Positions 7,798 through 16,761 of a stretch of 64,000 nucleotides of DNA are shown in pieces. The number at the start of each line of letters is the position of its first letter. Position 1 is the first letter of the stretch. The notes beneath the pieces are model-generated. The model made no database searches. It was not told the DNA's origin and saw only the letters and a list, made by a program, of their open reading frames with translations. The DNA comes from CATQHW01 sp965243545 (lineage in GTDB: Bacteria > Spirochaetota > Spirochaetia > SZUA-6 > Bin103): the NCBI GenBank assembly GCA_965243545.1, contig OZ251573.1, forward strand, positions 1,302,001 through 1,366,000. The letters are read 5' to 3'. The translations under genes and the position numbers were made by a program.

Positions 7798-8892
7798 TCA
7801 GCTTCCGTCGATCCGGTTCCGGTCGAGGAGCAGCCCCAGGCCGGGCTCCGCGCTCAGGGTGACGTGGCCGTCCCGCACGACCATCGGCGCGCGGATCAGC
7901 CCGCCGGCGGCGCGCGCCCGGTCGCCGCGCTCGCCCGGTTCCCAGAGCAGGAACATGGCGTTGCGCACGGCGCCCATGATCCCCGCCGTGGCATGGCCGC
8001 CGTTGCCGTCGTCGGGGTCGATCTCGCAGTTGACCCCGAACGCCTCGGCCGCCCGCGCGATCTTCAACGCCTCCGTGATGCCGCCGACCGCCGGCACGCG
8101 CACGCGGATCAGGTCGGCCGATTGCCGGGCCAAGTGCCCGGCCGCCTGCCGGCCGGCGGCGGCGCCGCTCACCGTGGCCAGCACCGGCGTGTCGAGCTCG
8201 GCGGCGAGCTGCCGCAACGCTTCCGCGTCGGCGCCCGGTAACGGGTCCTCGAACCACGCGTAGCCGGCGCGGTCGAGCGCGCGGCCGATCGCCAGCGCCT
8301 CCGGCCTGCCGGCGGGCGCGCCGCGATAGAGCAGCGGGAAGTCCGGCGCCACCGCGTCTCGGACGGCTTGCACCGCGTCCAGCGCGCGCTTCCGCACGCG
8401 CGCCGGCGCCTGCGCGCCGATGGCGGCCGCCCCGCCGGCGACCCGGTAGCCTCGGTACCCGTCACGCTCGGCCCCCACTGCCTCGGCGGCAGCGGCCTCG
8501 GCGCCGGAATCGCAGACGGCAACCCCGGCAAGGCAGACCGGCACCCGCGTGCGGAAGCCGCCGACCGCCCGGTACAGGGGGAGTCCGAGCGCCTTGGACC
8601 ACAGGTCCCACAGCGCGATGTCGACGCCGGCCAGCCCGGCCGGATCGCTCCCCGCCGCGGCGGCGCGCAGATCGCGCCAGATACGTTCCCGGTCGGCCAG
8701 CGGGCGCCCGGTCAGCGCCGCGCGCATCCGCTCCACGGTGGCCGCCGGCGGCAGCCGGTCCGGGGCGATAAGCGCCTGGCCCTCCAACTCCCCGCCTCCC
8801 CCTCCGGCCCGCACCCGCACCACGCCGGCCGGCGCGCGCACCTGCAGCCCGGTGATCGTCAGGTCCGCCGCAGCAACGCCCTGGCCCGCCAT
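7798..8892 (-). CDS. Enolase-superfamily protein lacking metal ligands (degenerate paralog)
   Basis: The 364-residue protein aligns with the mandelate racemase / muconate lactonizing group and with its upstream neighbour at 8892-10070. The N-terminal cap contains DIALWDLWSKALGLPLYRAV, and the barrel keeps WFEDPLP (Glu about 215). At the first metal-ligand position the expected Asp is replaced (LLYRGAP, Arg190). At the third, the expected Glu is replaced (LATVSGAA, Val241). With two of three magnesium ligands gone, ordinary enolase-superfamily catalysis is not expected. The stop of the upstream gene overlaps its ATG (TGATG), so it is translated with the intact paralog. It may be a structural or regulatory partner or a decaying copy. 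Confidence 0.75.
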   Translation of the reverse strand: MAGQGVAAADLTITGLQVRAPAGVVRVRAGGGGGELEGQALIAPDRLPPAATVERMRAALTGRPLADRERIWRDLRAAAAGSDPAGLAGVDIALWDLWSKALGLPLYRAVGGFRTRVPVCLAGVAVCDSGAEAAAAEAVGAERDGYRGYRVAGGAAAIGAQAPARVRKRALDAVQAVRDAVAPDFPLLYRGAPAGRPEALAIGRALDRAGYAWFEDPLPGADAEALRQLAAELDTPVLATVSGAAAGRQAAGHLARQSADLIRVRVPAVGGITEALKIARAAEAFGVNCEIDPDDGNGGHATAGIMGAVRNAMFLLWEPGERGDRARAAGGLIRAPMVVRDGHVTLSAEPGLGLLLDRNRIDGS

Positions 8893-10070
8893 CACAGCGC
8901 CTCCACCGCTTCCGATTCGATCCGGTCCCAATCCGGTTCCTGTACCGGCAGATCGCCGCACTGGATACGCAGGTGGCCGTCGTCGATCACCCGGATGCCC
9001 CGGAAGGTGAGGGTCGCCGGGTCTTGCGGCGGCGGCAGCGGCCCCTCCGATCCGTATTCGTACAACGGGTCGTTGTGGATCGCCAGCACCACGTGCGCGT
9101 TGCCGCCGTGCACGTCGAGCCCGAAGGTCTCGGCGAGCTGCGCCAGCTTGATCTGGCCGGTGATGCCGATGGCGCGCTGACGCACGATGTCGGTCGCCTG
9201 CATGGCGATGAAGGCGGAGGCGTTGAACGGCTGCCCGGCCAGCGATCCGACCCACTCCATGGCCATCACCGGCAGGTCGAGCGCCGCGCACAGTTTGCGC
9301 AGGCCCATGAGATCGAAGTCCTGCAGCGGCTCCTCGATCCAGGCGTAGCCGAGCCGCTCCATCTCGCGGCCGATCCTGATCGCCTCGTCACAGGTGTAGT
9401 GCTCGACCGCGTCGTGAATGAGGATGAAGTCGTCTCCCATCGCCTGCCGCAACGCCCGGAACAGCTCGGTGTTGCCGGCGACGCCGCGGTAGGAGTGGTC
9501 CTTGCCGCCCTTGAACCCTTCCTGGCGCGCGCGGGCGGCGTCGGCTACGTAATCGTCGATGGTCCGGCCGCCGATGTTCCGGTACGCCGGCAGCGAGTCG
9601 CGGGCGCCGCCCAGCAGCCGGTACAGCGGCAGCCGGGCGTGGCGGCTGGCCAAGTCCCAGAGCATCTCATCCACGGTCTGGATCAGGCCGCGGCCGGTGT
9701 ACATGAAGCGCTGCGTGTACCAAAGGCGCTGCCAGATGCGCTCGCGGTCGAAGGCGTCCATGCCGGTGAGCAGATGGGCGACCTTGACCAGGAACTCCCG
9801 GGCCTGCCAGGCGAGCTCGGTCGCGCTGAACCCGGTGGCGTAGGTGGCGTGCGCGTCGAGGCCGCCGTCGGTGACCAGGCGCAGGATCAGGTCGTAGGCC
9901 GGCATCCGATCCCGGTATTCGGGCAGATCGCCGCCGGCGCCGAGCCCTTCGCCGTGCGTAAAGAGCCCGGACAATCCCGGCGGAACCAGCTCCATGCCGC
10001 CGCGCCCGATCGCCGCGCGCTCCCGCTCGCCGGCGGCGACGACGTAGAACTTGACCTCTTTGATCAACAA
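8892..10070 (-). CDS. Mandelate racemase/muconate lactonizing enzyme family protein
   Basis: The 392-residue enolase-superfamily enzyme has a normal two-domain length. The barrel shows metal ligands in LIHDAVE (Asp), WIEEPLQDFD (Glu) and AMEWVGS (Glu). A lysine-bearing strand, GFKGGKDHSY, and the histidine in GLDVHGGNAH are candidates for acid/base residues. Such enzymes abstract the alpha proton of a carboxylic acid and often dehydrate sugar acids. Start TTG 10070 is preferred because AAGGGAGG lies eight bases upstream, giving MLIKEVKFYVV; GTG 10097 is in frame. It is translationally coupled to the degenerate paralog and divergent from an aldo/keto reductase, which fits a sugar-acid pathway. 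Confidence 0.85.
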   Translation of the reverse strand: MLIKEVKFYVVAAGERERAAIGRGGMELVPPGLSGLFTHGEGLGAGGDLPEYRDRMPAYDLILRLVTDGGLDAHATYATGFSATELAWQAREFLVKVAHLLTGMDAFDRERIWQRLWYTQRFMYTGRGLIQTVDEMLWDLASRHARLPLYRLLGGARDSLPAYRNIGGRTIDDYVADAARARQEGFKGGKDHSYRGVAGNTELFRALRQAMGDDFILIHDAVEHYTCDEAIRIGREMERLGYAWIEEPLQDFDLMGLRKLCAALDLPVMAMEWVGSLAGQPFNASAFIAMQATDIVRQRAIGITGQIKLAQLAETFGLDVHGGNAHVVLAIHNDPLYEYGSEGPLPPPQDPATLTFRGIRVIDDGHLRIQCGDLPVQEPDWDRIESEAVEAL

Positions 10071-10145
10071 CGCAACGGCCTCCCTTGGGGCCTGCACCGT
10101 GCGGGCATCGACCGGCCGGTGTCAAAGGCGGGTATGATCCGCGTC

Positions 10146-11120
10146 ATGGAACGGATCGAATACGAGCGCCGCCCGTTGGGGCGGACCGGACTGCAGGTTC
10201 CGGTGCTCGGCATAGGCGGCGCGCAGCTCGGCCGCCGCGGCGGCCGCCACGACGAGCGGTTGGGCGTCGATACGGTACTGGCTGCGCTGGAGGCCGGCAT
10301 CGACCTGATCGACACCTCCGCCGCCTACATCGGCGGCGACAGCGAACGGTACGTCGGCATCGCGTTGCAGGAGTGGTACGGCCGCGGCAACCGGCGCGAG
10401 GACCTGATCATCGAAAGCAAGGCCGGGTCGCGCCAGCGGCCGCACGACTACTCCTACGACGCCATCATGGCCAGCACCGAGCTGAGCCTGCGCGCGCTGA
10501 GGACCGACTACCTGGACGTGATGCTCGTGCACGACCCGGCCGACATCGAGCCGGTGCTGGCGCCGCACGCGGCGCGCGACGCGCTGCTGCGGCTCAAGGA
10601 GCAGGGCGTCATCCGGCACGTCGGCCTGGGCTGCCGGCCGCACGCCCATCACCGCACGTGCATCGCCTCCGGCGACTTCGAGGTGTCGCTCACCTTCCGC
10701 GACTACAACCTGATCGAGCGCTCCGCGCTGGCCGGGGTGCTGGAGCCGGCCGCGGCGGCCGGCGTGGGCGTCTTCAACGCGTCGATCATGCTCAACGGCC
10801 TGCTCGGCGGCGAAGACCCGATCGCGGTGGCGGCCCGCGCCGCCGGCGTGACGCCCGACCGGGTGGAGATGACCGGGGAGCTGCGCCGCGCCAAGCGGAC
10901 GTACGACTGGTGCGCGGCGCGCGGCCTCGACCTGCACGTCCTCAACCTGCACTTCTGCCTGCGCGAAACGCGCTTCGCGTCGGTCCTGCTCGGCTTTTCC
11001 ACGCCGGAACGGGTGGCGCAGAACGTCGCCGCCTACCGGCAACGGATCGATCCGGCCGTCTGGGAGGAGTTGGACCGCGACTTCGCGGACGTGGCGCAGA
11101 GCGCGGGAGGCAGACCGTGA
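10146..11120 (+). CDS. Aldo/keto reductase
   Basis: The 324-residue protein has the aldo/keto reductase barrel with the expected order of residues: RRPLGRTGLQVPVLGIGGAQ at the N-terminus, LIDTSAAYIGG (Asp and Tyr of the catalytic tetrad, about residues 52-57), IIESKAGS (Lys, about 92) and VMLVHDPAD (His, about 127). The C-terminal SVLLGFSTPERVAQN matches the NADP-binding segment. It reduces a carbonyl or oxidises a sugar hydroxyl; the group resembles L-fucose or galactose dehydrogenase-type AKRs. ATG 10146 is chosen; ATG 10134 is in frame but sits one base after its ribosome binding site. It overlaps the next gene by four bases (GTGA), so the two are an operon. Confidence 0.85.
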   Translation: MERIEYERRPLGRTGLQVPVLGIGGAQLGRRGGRHDERLGVDTVLAALEAGIDLIDTSAAYIGGDSERYVGIALQEWYGRGNRREDLIIESKAGSRQRPHDYSYDAIMASTELSLRALRTDYLDVMLVHDPADIEPVLAPHAARDALLRLKEQGVIRHVGLGCRPHAHHRTCIASGDFEVSLTFRDYNLIERSALAGVLEPAAAAGVGVFNASIMLNGLLGGEDPIAVAARAAGVTPDRVEMTGELRRAKRTYDWCAARGLDLHVLNLHFCLRETRFASVLLGFSTPERVAQNVAAYRQRIDPAVWEELDRDFADVAQSAGGRP

Positions 11121-12232
11121 ACGGAGGGAAGAAGCGGGAGAAGCTGCGGGTCGCGGTGGTCGGCGGCTGCGGCGATTGGGGCCGCCGGTACACCAGGGCC
11201 TACGCCGCGCACCCGGAAGCGGAGCTGGTCGCCCTGGTCGACACCGCCCGGGCGCGGCGCGCGGTATTCGCCGAACGGTACAAGATTCCCCGCCAATTCG
11301 ACACGGTGCGGGAGCTGTTGGCGTGGCGAACGCCGGACGTGGTCGCCAACATCCTGCCGGTGAGCGCCGCGCGCGACGCGGTGCTCGCGTGCGCGGAGGC
11401 GGGCGTCAAGGGCATCTCCTGCGAGAAGCCGATCGCCGCGCGGCTGGCCGACGCCGACGCCATGGTCGCCGCCTGCGAAGAGCGCGGGGCCGCGTTCGCG
11501 TGCGGCACCGCGTGGTGGGAGGTGCGCCACCTCGACAAGATCGGCGCCTGGGTGCGTGACGGCGCCATCGGCCGCATTACCGAAGCGGCCATCGACGGCT
11601 TCCTGGCGCAGGGCGATCAGGTGTCGGGGCTCGGCTGCGTGATCCTCAACTTCCTGCGCTTCGCCACCGGCGACGAGGCGGCGTGGGCGGAGGGCTGGAC
11701 GGTTCCCGAGGAGGCGGCGGCGAGCGACGACGACTGCGCGGCGTACGGCGCGCTCGGCATGACCGGCGGCTACGTCTGCACCGCGGCGCGCGACGCGCCG
11801 GCCGAATGGGCGCACAAGGTGACGCTGTTCGGGGAGCAGGGAACGGTGTATCTGGCCGGCGGCGCCGACACCGTGCTGCTCAAGGGGACGGGAACCGGCG
11901 CCCGGCCGGTGCGGCCCGCGTTCCTGGACGAACCGACCGACGACGAACGGCTGGGAGGACCGTTCCTCGGCATAGTCGACAGCCTGATGGAAGCGGTGCG
12001 CGACGGCCGGCCGGCGACGTGCAGCGGGCACGATTACCGGCAGGTCCTGGAGGCGGCGGCGGCGATCAAGCTCTCCGCCCGCAACGGGCACCGCCGGGTC
12101 GCCGTGCCGTTGGCCGACCGTTCCGCGACCGTGATGCCGATGCCATACCGATGGCACGGCGGCGACGTGACCGGCTGGGCGGTGATCAACCGCGGCGAGC
12201 CGGCGCCGCTGGACGCGGAGGCCGACCGGTAG
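11117..12232 (+). CDS. Gfo/Idh/MocA family oxidoreductase
   Basis: The 371-residue protein has an N-terminal Rossmann domain, RVAVVGGCGDWGRRY (about residues 11-25), and the family lysine motif ISCEKPIAARL (about 95-105; EKP). A C-terminal alpha/beta domain includes GEQGTVYLAGG and the closing ALL-type helix. These enzymes oxidise or reduce sugars and related polyols with NAD(P). The GTG start at 11117 overlaps the aldo/keto reductase stop, indicating translational coupling and a common pathway, perhaps for the sugar acid handled by the divergent enolase-family gene. It ends four bases before the convergent flavin reductase gene. Confidence 0.85.
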   Translation: MNGGKKREKLRVAVVGGCGDWGRRYTRAYAAHPEAELVALVDTARARRAVFAERYKIPRQFDTVRELLAWRTPDVVANILPVSAARDAVLACAEAGVKGISCEKPIAARLADADAMVAACEERGAAFACGTAWWEVRHLDKIGAWVRDGAIGRITEAAIDGFLAQGDQVSGLGCVILNFLRFATGDEAAWAEGWTVPEEAAASDDDCAAYGALGMTGGYVCTAARDAPAEWAHKVTLFGEQGTVYLAGGADTVLLKGTGTGARPVRPAFLDEPTDDERLGGPFLGIVDSLMEAVRDGRPATCSGHDYRQVLEAAAAIKLSARNGHRRVAVPLADRSATVMPMPYRWHGGDVTGWAVINRGEPAPLDAEADR

Positions 12233-12236
12233 GGCT

Positions 12237-12863
12237 TTACTCGCTCACCAGCCGGACCATGCCGGGGAAGTCCAGGACGGTGGCGCCGCCGTCGTCGCGG
12301 GCCAGCTTGATGCGCGAGTGGCCCTGCGCGGCCGAGCGGCCGGGGCGCACCGCCCCGTCGGTGAAGCAGCCGACCACCTCGCCCAGAAACAGGTCGTGCG
12401 ATCCCAGGCTCACCACCTCCCGCACCTTGCACTCGTAGTTGATCGGGCACTCGGCGATGTGCGGCGACCGGATGCGCTTGCCGGGCGCCGGCGTCAGACC
12501 GGTCTCCTTGAACTTGTCGACCACGGCGTCCTTGGCCCGCGACAGCCGGCCGCAGGCGGCCACCGCATCGCGCAGCCGGTCGGTCGGCACGTTGACCGCG
12601 AATTCGCGGGCGCGGCGCAGCAGCTCGTGAGTGCCCCGTTTGAAGTAGTCCCCGGTGATCTCCTGCACGCTCACCGCCACGCCGAGCAGGAACGGCAGCC
12701 GGTTGAGCCAGCCCCAGCCGACCGACGGCATGATGTTCGGTATGCCGGTCTCCTCATCCAGGACGCTGACCAGCACCGGCGTGACCGGCAGGAAGCCGGG
12801 CGTGTCGAACTCCCGGCCGCGCGGCGGGATCGAGCGGTCGTGCGGCGTGTAGACTTTGCCCAT
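12237..12863 (-). CDS. Flavin reductase family protein
   Basis: The 208-residue protein belongs to the flavin reductase-like / FMN-binding split-barrel group. FLPVTPVLVSVLDEETGIPN (about residues 24-43) and PSVGWGWLNRLPFLLGVAVS are the flavin-contacting strands. REFAVNVP (about 84) is the conserved family strand, and ECPINYECKVREVVSLG and LFLGEVVGCFTD form the later barrel. It either supplies reduced flavin to a monooxygenase or uses flavin directly; no partner monooxygenase is adjacent. The ATG at 12863 is used; ATG 12878 is in frame. It is divergent from the amidohydrolase at 12906 with a 42-base shared upstream region, so at least one promoter must overlap coding sequence. Confidence 0.8.
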   Translation of the reverse strand: MGKVYTPHDRSIPPRGREFDTPGFLPVTPVLVSVLDEETGIPNIMPSVGWGWLNRLPFLLGVAVSVQEITGDYFKRGTHELLRRAREFAVNVPTDRLRDAVAACGRLSRAKDAVVDKFKETGLTPAPGKRIRSPHIAECPINYECKVREVVSLGSHDLFLGEVVGCFTDGAVRPGRSAAQGHSRIKLARDDGGATVLDFPGMVRLVSE

Positions 12864-12905
12864 CGGTGCGCCGACCATGCCGGAGCCCGCCCCCGCCGTC
12901 AAACG

Positions 12906-14162
12906 ATGTATCCTGTCAGGGTGAAGACGCTGATTCGCGGCCGGCTGCTGGTCCGGAGCGCCGACGCCGAACCCCGCGCCGACGCCGCGCTGCTGGCGGA
13001 AGACGGCGTGATCACGGCGGTGGGAGACGAGGCGCTCCGCCGCGCCGACGCAGAAACGCAACGGCTCGACTTCCCGGAACGGGTGATCGCGCCGGGCCTG
13101 ATCGACAGCCACGTGCACCTGATGTGGAGCGGGAATCCGGCCCGCAACGGGATTGATCCGCTGTACGCGGCGATCGGCCAGCCGCCCGCCGCGCTCACGG
13201 TCCAGACGGTGACCAATCTGCGCGCGGCGCTCAGCCGCGGCGTCACCACCGTCCGCGACTGCGGCGGGCTGGCGGACGTGATCATCCCGGTCGCCCGCGC
13301 CGCGCGCGACGGCCTGCTGGCGGCGCCGCGCGTCATCACCGGCGGCGCGCCGATCACCACCACCGGCGGCCACTGCTGGTTTCTGCAGAACGAGGCCGAC
13401 GGCGTGGACGCCGTGCGCCGTGCGGTGCGGCGCATGCACAAGGCGGGCGCCGACTTCATCAAGGTGATGGCGACCGGCGGCGGCACGCGCGGCAGCAATC
13501 CCCGCGCCGCCCAATACGGGCCGGCCGAGCTCGAAGCGATCACTCACGACGCCCACCGCCTCGGCCTGCGCGCCAGCGCCCACGCGCACGGAACCGAAGG
13601 CATTGAACGTTGCGTCGCGGCCGGCTTCGACGGCATAGAGCACTGCACGTGGCTGGCGCGCGACGGCGACGGCGAAGACTACCGGCCCGCGACCGTCGAA
13701 CGGCTCCGCGACCGGCGCATCTACGTCTGCAAGACGATCGCCGGCTTCGAGCGCTGGCCCCTGGAGGAGATCGAAGCCGCCGGCGAGCGTCACCCGGGAT
13801 GGCGGAAGTTCGCCACCTACCGCGACATGCTGGCCGCCGGCGTGACCGTGATCGCCGGCACCGACGCCGGCATCACCGACACCAACTTCGTCGATCTGGT
13901 CCGCACCCTGGAGACCATGGTCGGGCTGGGCGGCATGTCGCCGGCCGCGGCGCTCCGGTCCGCCACCGCCACCGCGGCCGAAGCGCTCGGCCTGGACGGT
14001 GCGATCGGCACGCTGGAGGCCGGCAAGCGGGCCGACTGCATCGTGCTCGACGACGACCCGCTGCAAGACGTGCGCGCGCTCCGCTCCGTGCGCGCCGTGA
14101 TCCGCGACGGCCGGGTGGTCGCCCGCGACGGCTACGTGCTGGCCGCGCCGGCGGGCGCCTGA
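12906..14162 (+). CDS. Amidohydrolase family protein (imidazolonepropionase / prolidase-like)
   Basis: The 418-residue metal-dependent hydrolase shows the amidohydrolase ligands in order: IDSHVHLMW (HxH, about residue 60), FIKVMATGGG (metal-bridging Lys, about 182), SAHAHGTEG (His, about 223), IEHCTW (His, about 243) and AGTDAGITD (Asp, about 319). The flanking beta-sandwich is completed by the C-terminal GKRADCIVLDDDPL. Close relatives include cyclic amide hydrolases and proline dipeptidases of this superfamily. Start ATG 12906 is weakly supported; GTG 12921 is possible. It precedes two aminotransferase genes on the same strand, so a role in amino acid or amide catabolism is a reasonable inference. 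Confidence 0.85.
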   Translation: MYPVRVKTLIRGRLLVRSADAEPRADAALLAEDGVITAVGDEALRRADAETQRLDFPERVIAPGLIDSHVHLMWSGNPARNGIDPLYAAIGQPPAALTVQTVTNLRAALSRGVTTVRDCGGLADVIIPVARAARDGLLAAPRVITGGAPITTTGGHCWFLQNEADGVDAVRRAVRRMHKAGADFIKVMATGGGTRGSNPRAAQYGPAELEAITHDAHRLGLRASAHAHGTEGIERCVAAGFDGIEHCTWLARDGDGEDYRPATVERLRDRRIYVCKTIAGFERWPLEEIEAAGERHPGWRKFATYRDMLAAGVTVIAGTDAGITDTNFVDLVRTLETMVGLGGMSPAAALRSATATAAEALGLDGAIGTLEAGKRADCIVLDDDPLQDVRALRSVRAVIRDGRVVARDGYVLAAPAGA

Positions 14163-14229
14163 GCGCGCCGCGCCTGCCGTCGGCCGCCCGGTTGCCGGGC
14201 CGGCGGCCATCCTGCATAGTTCCGCGGCC

Positions 14230-15543
14230 ATGAGCGCCGCATTGCATCTCAACCTGTCCTGCGGGCAGACCGACCTTCACCCGGCCGCGCGGCAGGCGAT
14301 GGGCCGGCCGCTGCCCAACCCGATCTACTACCCGCCCTTCTACGATGTCGAAGGCGACTGCGTGGCGATGCTGCGCCAGGTCCTGCGCACCTCCGGCGAC
14401 GTGCTGCTGCCGGTCGGCTCCGCGACCTACGGGGAGGAGGCGGCGTTCAACACGTTCCTGGAGCGCGGCGACGTCTGCGTGACGGTCAACACCGGGATGT
14501 TCGGGCAGGTGCTGACCGATCTGGTCACCGTGGTCGGCGCGACCGCCACGCAGGTCAAGCTGCCGCCCGGCACGGCGATCACCGTCGACCGGGCGCGGCA
14601 GGCGCTCCGCGACCGCCCGGACGCCAAGATGTTCGCCGTGGTCCACCTGGAGACCACGGCCGGCACCGTCAACCCGGTGCGCGAGATCGGCGCGATGATC
14701 CGCGACGAGTTCCCGCACGTCCTTTATCTGGTCGACGCCGTATCGTCCCTCACCTCCGAACCGCTACGCATCGACGACTGGGGCATCGACGTCTGCTGCA
14801 CCAGCAGCCAGAAGTGCGTCAACGCTCCCCAGGGAATCGCCATCGTCGCCGTGGGACCGCGCGCCTGGCAGGCCGCCGAGCGGCGTTCCAGCCCGATCCC
14901 CGGCCTGTGCCTCGACCTGGTGACGTGGCGGCTGTGGCACCGCGGCGTGCGGCAGGCGCGGGAAGCCGCCGGAGAGCAGGCGGCGGCCGGCGAACCGTCC
15001 GCGAACGGAGATTCGGCCGCGGACCGCGATGCGGTCGATACGTCGGTCACCGCCTACAAGGCCGCGCACGGCCCGTCGCAGTCGTACTCGCTGCTGCTGG
15101 CGCTGCAGGGAGCGTTGCGCGCAATCGTGCGGGAAGGCCCCGACCGCGTGATCGCCCGCCACGCCGCCGCCGGCCGGGCATTGCGCGCCGGCGTGCGCGC
15201 CCTGGGGTTGCGGGTACTGGCCGACGAAGCGATCGCCGCATCCTGCTCGACCTGCGTGGCCATGCCCGGCGACTCGTTCCCGACACAGGACTACATGCAG
15301 ACCGTGTGGCGGGAGTACGGCATAGCGACCGCCGGCGGCTCCCAGGAGGTGGGCGAGATGGGGTACGCCGGCAGCCGCATCGGCTTGATGGGCTTCGTCG
15401 CCACCCTCGACTCGGTCTGCGCGCTGCTCGGCGCGATGGAGCAGGTGCTGCCGCGCTACGGCGTGGCGGTGACGTCCGGCGCCGCCGTGAGCGCCGCGCG
15501 GGAGGCCCACGCTACCGCCGCCGGCGCTGCGGCCGCCGCCTGA
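14230..15543 (+). CDS. Class V aminotransferase (alanine-glyoxylate / serine-pyruvate type)
   Basis: The 437-residue PLP enzyme opens with HLNLSCGQTDLHPAARQAMG, the usual class V N-terminus. VHLETTAGTVNP (about residue 138), LYLVDAVSSL (PLP-nitrogen Asp, about 168) and TSSQKCVNAPQG (Schiff-base Lys, about 196) mark the active site. It is somewhat long for the family because of an Ala/Glu-rich insert near residues 243-270 and an alanine-rich C-terminal tail. Likely substrates are glyoxylate, pyruvate and small amino acids. A second aminotransferase gene begins within about 20 bases of its stop, indicating an operon. The ATG at 14230 is clear. Confidence 0.85.
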   Translation: MSAALHLNLSCGQTDLHPAARQAMGRPLPNPIYYPPFYDVEGDCVAMLRQVLRTSGDVLLPVGSATYGEEAAFNTFLERGDVCVTVNTGMFGQVLTDLVTVVGATATQVKLPPGTAITVDRARQALRDRPDAKMFAVVHLETTAGTVNPVREIGAMIRDEFPHVLYLVDAVSSLTSEPLRIDDWGIDVCCTSSQKCVNAPQGIAIVAVGPRAWQAAERRSSPIPGLCLDLVTWRLWHRGVRQAREAAGEQAAAGEPSANGDSAADRDAVDTSVTAYKAAHGPSQSYSLLLALQGALRAIVREGPDRVIARHAAAGRALRAGVRALGLRVLADEAIAASCSTCVAMPGDSFPTQDYMQTVWREYGIATAGGSQEVGEMGYAGSRIGLMGFVATLDSVCALLGAMEQVLPRYGVAVTSGAAVSAAREAHATAAGAAAAA

Positions 15544-15562
15544 AGGCGCGCGGGTCCTCCCC

Positions 15563-16711
15563 CTGCGTTCGGTCAACCCTCGGGTCGCGGCGGTACCGCG
15601 CTCCGGTATTCGCGCCATACTCGACGCGGCGCAACGGCCCGGCGTCATCCATCTGGAGATCGGCCAGCCCGACTTCCCCACCCCCGCGCACGTCTGCGCC
15701 GCCGCCGCCCGCGCCGCGCAGGCGGGCAAGACCGGCTACACCTCGAACGCCGGTCTGCCGGAGTTGCGCGAGGCGATCCGCGTCATGCTGCGGAACGAAC
15801 AGGGGGTCAGGGTCACTAACGAGCAGATCATCGTCACCATCGGCGCGATGGGGGCCCTGTACGCCAGCCAGCTGAGCGTGCTGGAGCCGGGCGACCAGCT
15901 CCTGGTGCCGGACCCCGGTTATCCCAACTACCGGATGGCCGCCGAGCTGTGCGGCGCACAGGCGGTTCCCTACCCGCTGGCCGCCGCCGACGGCTACCAG
16001 CCCGACGTCGACGCGCTGGCCGCCGCCGTGTCGCCGCGCACCAAGGCGATCATGGTAGCCAGCCCGTCCAATCCGACCGGGACCGTCATGCGCCGCGACC
16101 GGCTTCGGCGGATCGTCGAGTTGGCGGAGCGCCACGACCTGTATCTGATCTCCGACGAGTGCTATGAGAAGATCGTCTTCGACGGCCGGCACGTCAGCCC
16201 CGCCGGTCTGGGCGGCGCAGGCGATCGCTGCTTCACGGTCGGCAGCTTCTCCAAGAGCTACGCCATGACCGGCTGGCGAGTCGGCTACGTCGCCTGCCCC
16301 GCGCCGATCGCGCCGCTGCTGGTGAAGCTGCAGGAGGCGATGGTGGCGTGCGCCCCAGTGCTGTCGCAGCACGCGGCGCTGGCGGCGCTCACCGGGCCGC
16401 AGGACTGCGTCGCCGCCATGGTCGGCGCCTACCGCGAGCGGCGCGACCTTGCGTGCGGCCTGCTGGCGGAAGCCGGCCTCTGCGGCTACCGGCCGGAAGG
16501 CGCCTTCTACCTGCTGGTCGATCTGCCCGGCCGGGTCGGCGACACCTACGCCTACGCCCGCCGGCTGCTCGCGCACGCCGACGTAGCCGTCGCCCCCGGC
16601 GAAACGTTCGGCGCCGGCGGCCGGGGCCGCGTCCGCATCTCCCTGGCCGCCGCCCCCGGCCAGCTCCGCGACGGCCTGCACCGCCTCATCGCCTTCGCCT
16701 CCGCCGATTGA
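15563..16711 (+). CDS. Class I/II aminotransferase without a canonical start codon
   Basis: The 382-residue product is a fold-type I aspartate aminotransferase-like enzyme. HLEIGQPDFPTP (about residue 34), MVASPSNPTGTVM (about 170), LYLISDECYEKI (about 200), the PLP lysine in VGSFSKSYAMTGWRVGY (about 231) and a C-terminal RVRISLA (Arg) are all present. Family-like sequence extends upstream to LRSVNPRVAAVPRSGIRAIL, yet this frame has no ATG, GTG or TTG between its upstream stop at 15488 and a TTG at 15764, which is far inside the fold. CTG 15563 is the best-placed start. Either it uses a rare CTG, is re-initiated from the upstream gene, or a start codon has been lost. Confidence 0.75.
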   Translation: MRSVNPRVAAVPRSGIRAILDAAQRPGVIHLEIGQPDFPTPAHVCAAAARAAQAGKTGYTSNAGLPELREAIRVMLRNEQGVRVTNEQIIVTIGAMGALYASQLSVLEPGDQLLVPDPGYPNYRMAAELCGAQAVPYPLAAADGYQPDVDALAAAVSPRTKAIMVASPSNPTGTVMRRDRLRRIVELAERHDLYLISDECYEKIVFDGRHVSPAGLGGAGDRCFTVGSFSKSYAMTGWRVGYVACPAPIAPLLVKLQEAMVACAPVLSQHAALAALTGPQDCVAAMVGAYRERRDLACGLLAEAGLCGYRPEGAFYLLVDLPGRVGDTYAYARRLLAHADVAVAPGETFGAGGRGRVRISLAAAPGQLRDGLHRLIAFASAD

Positions 16712-16761
16712 AGCGCCCCCGTCACTCGGGCAATGCTCCTTCCACCGGAACCCGACTCGCG

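Noticed and set aside
8973..10133. Long plus-strand frame upstream of and in frame with the aldo/keto reductase
   Set aside because: The first about 390 codons are antisense to the intact enolase-family gene. The real protein starts at 10146 (or 10134).
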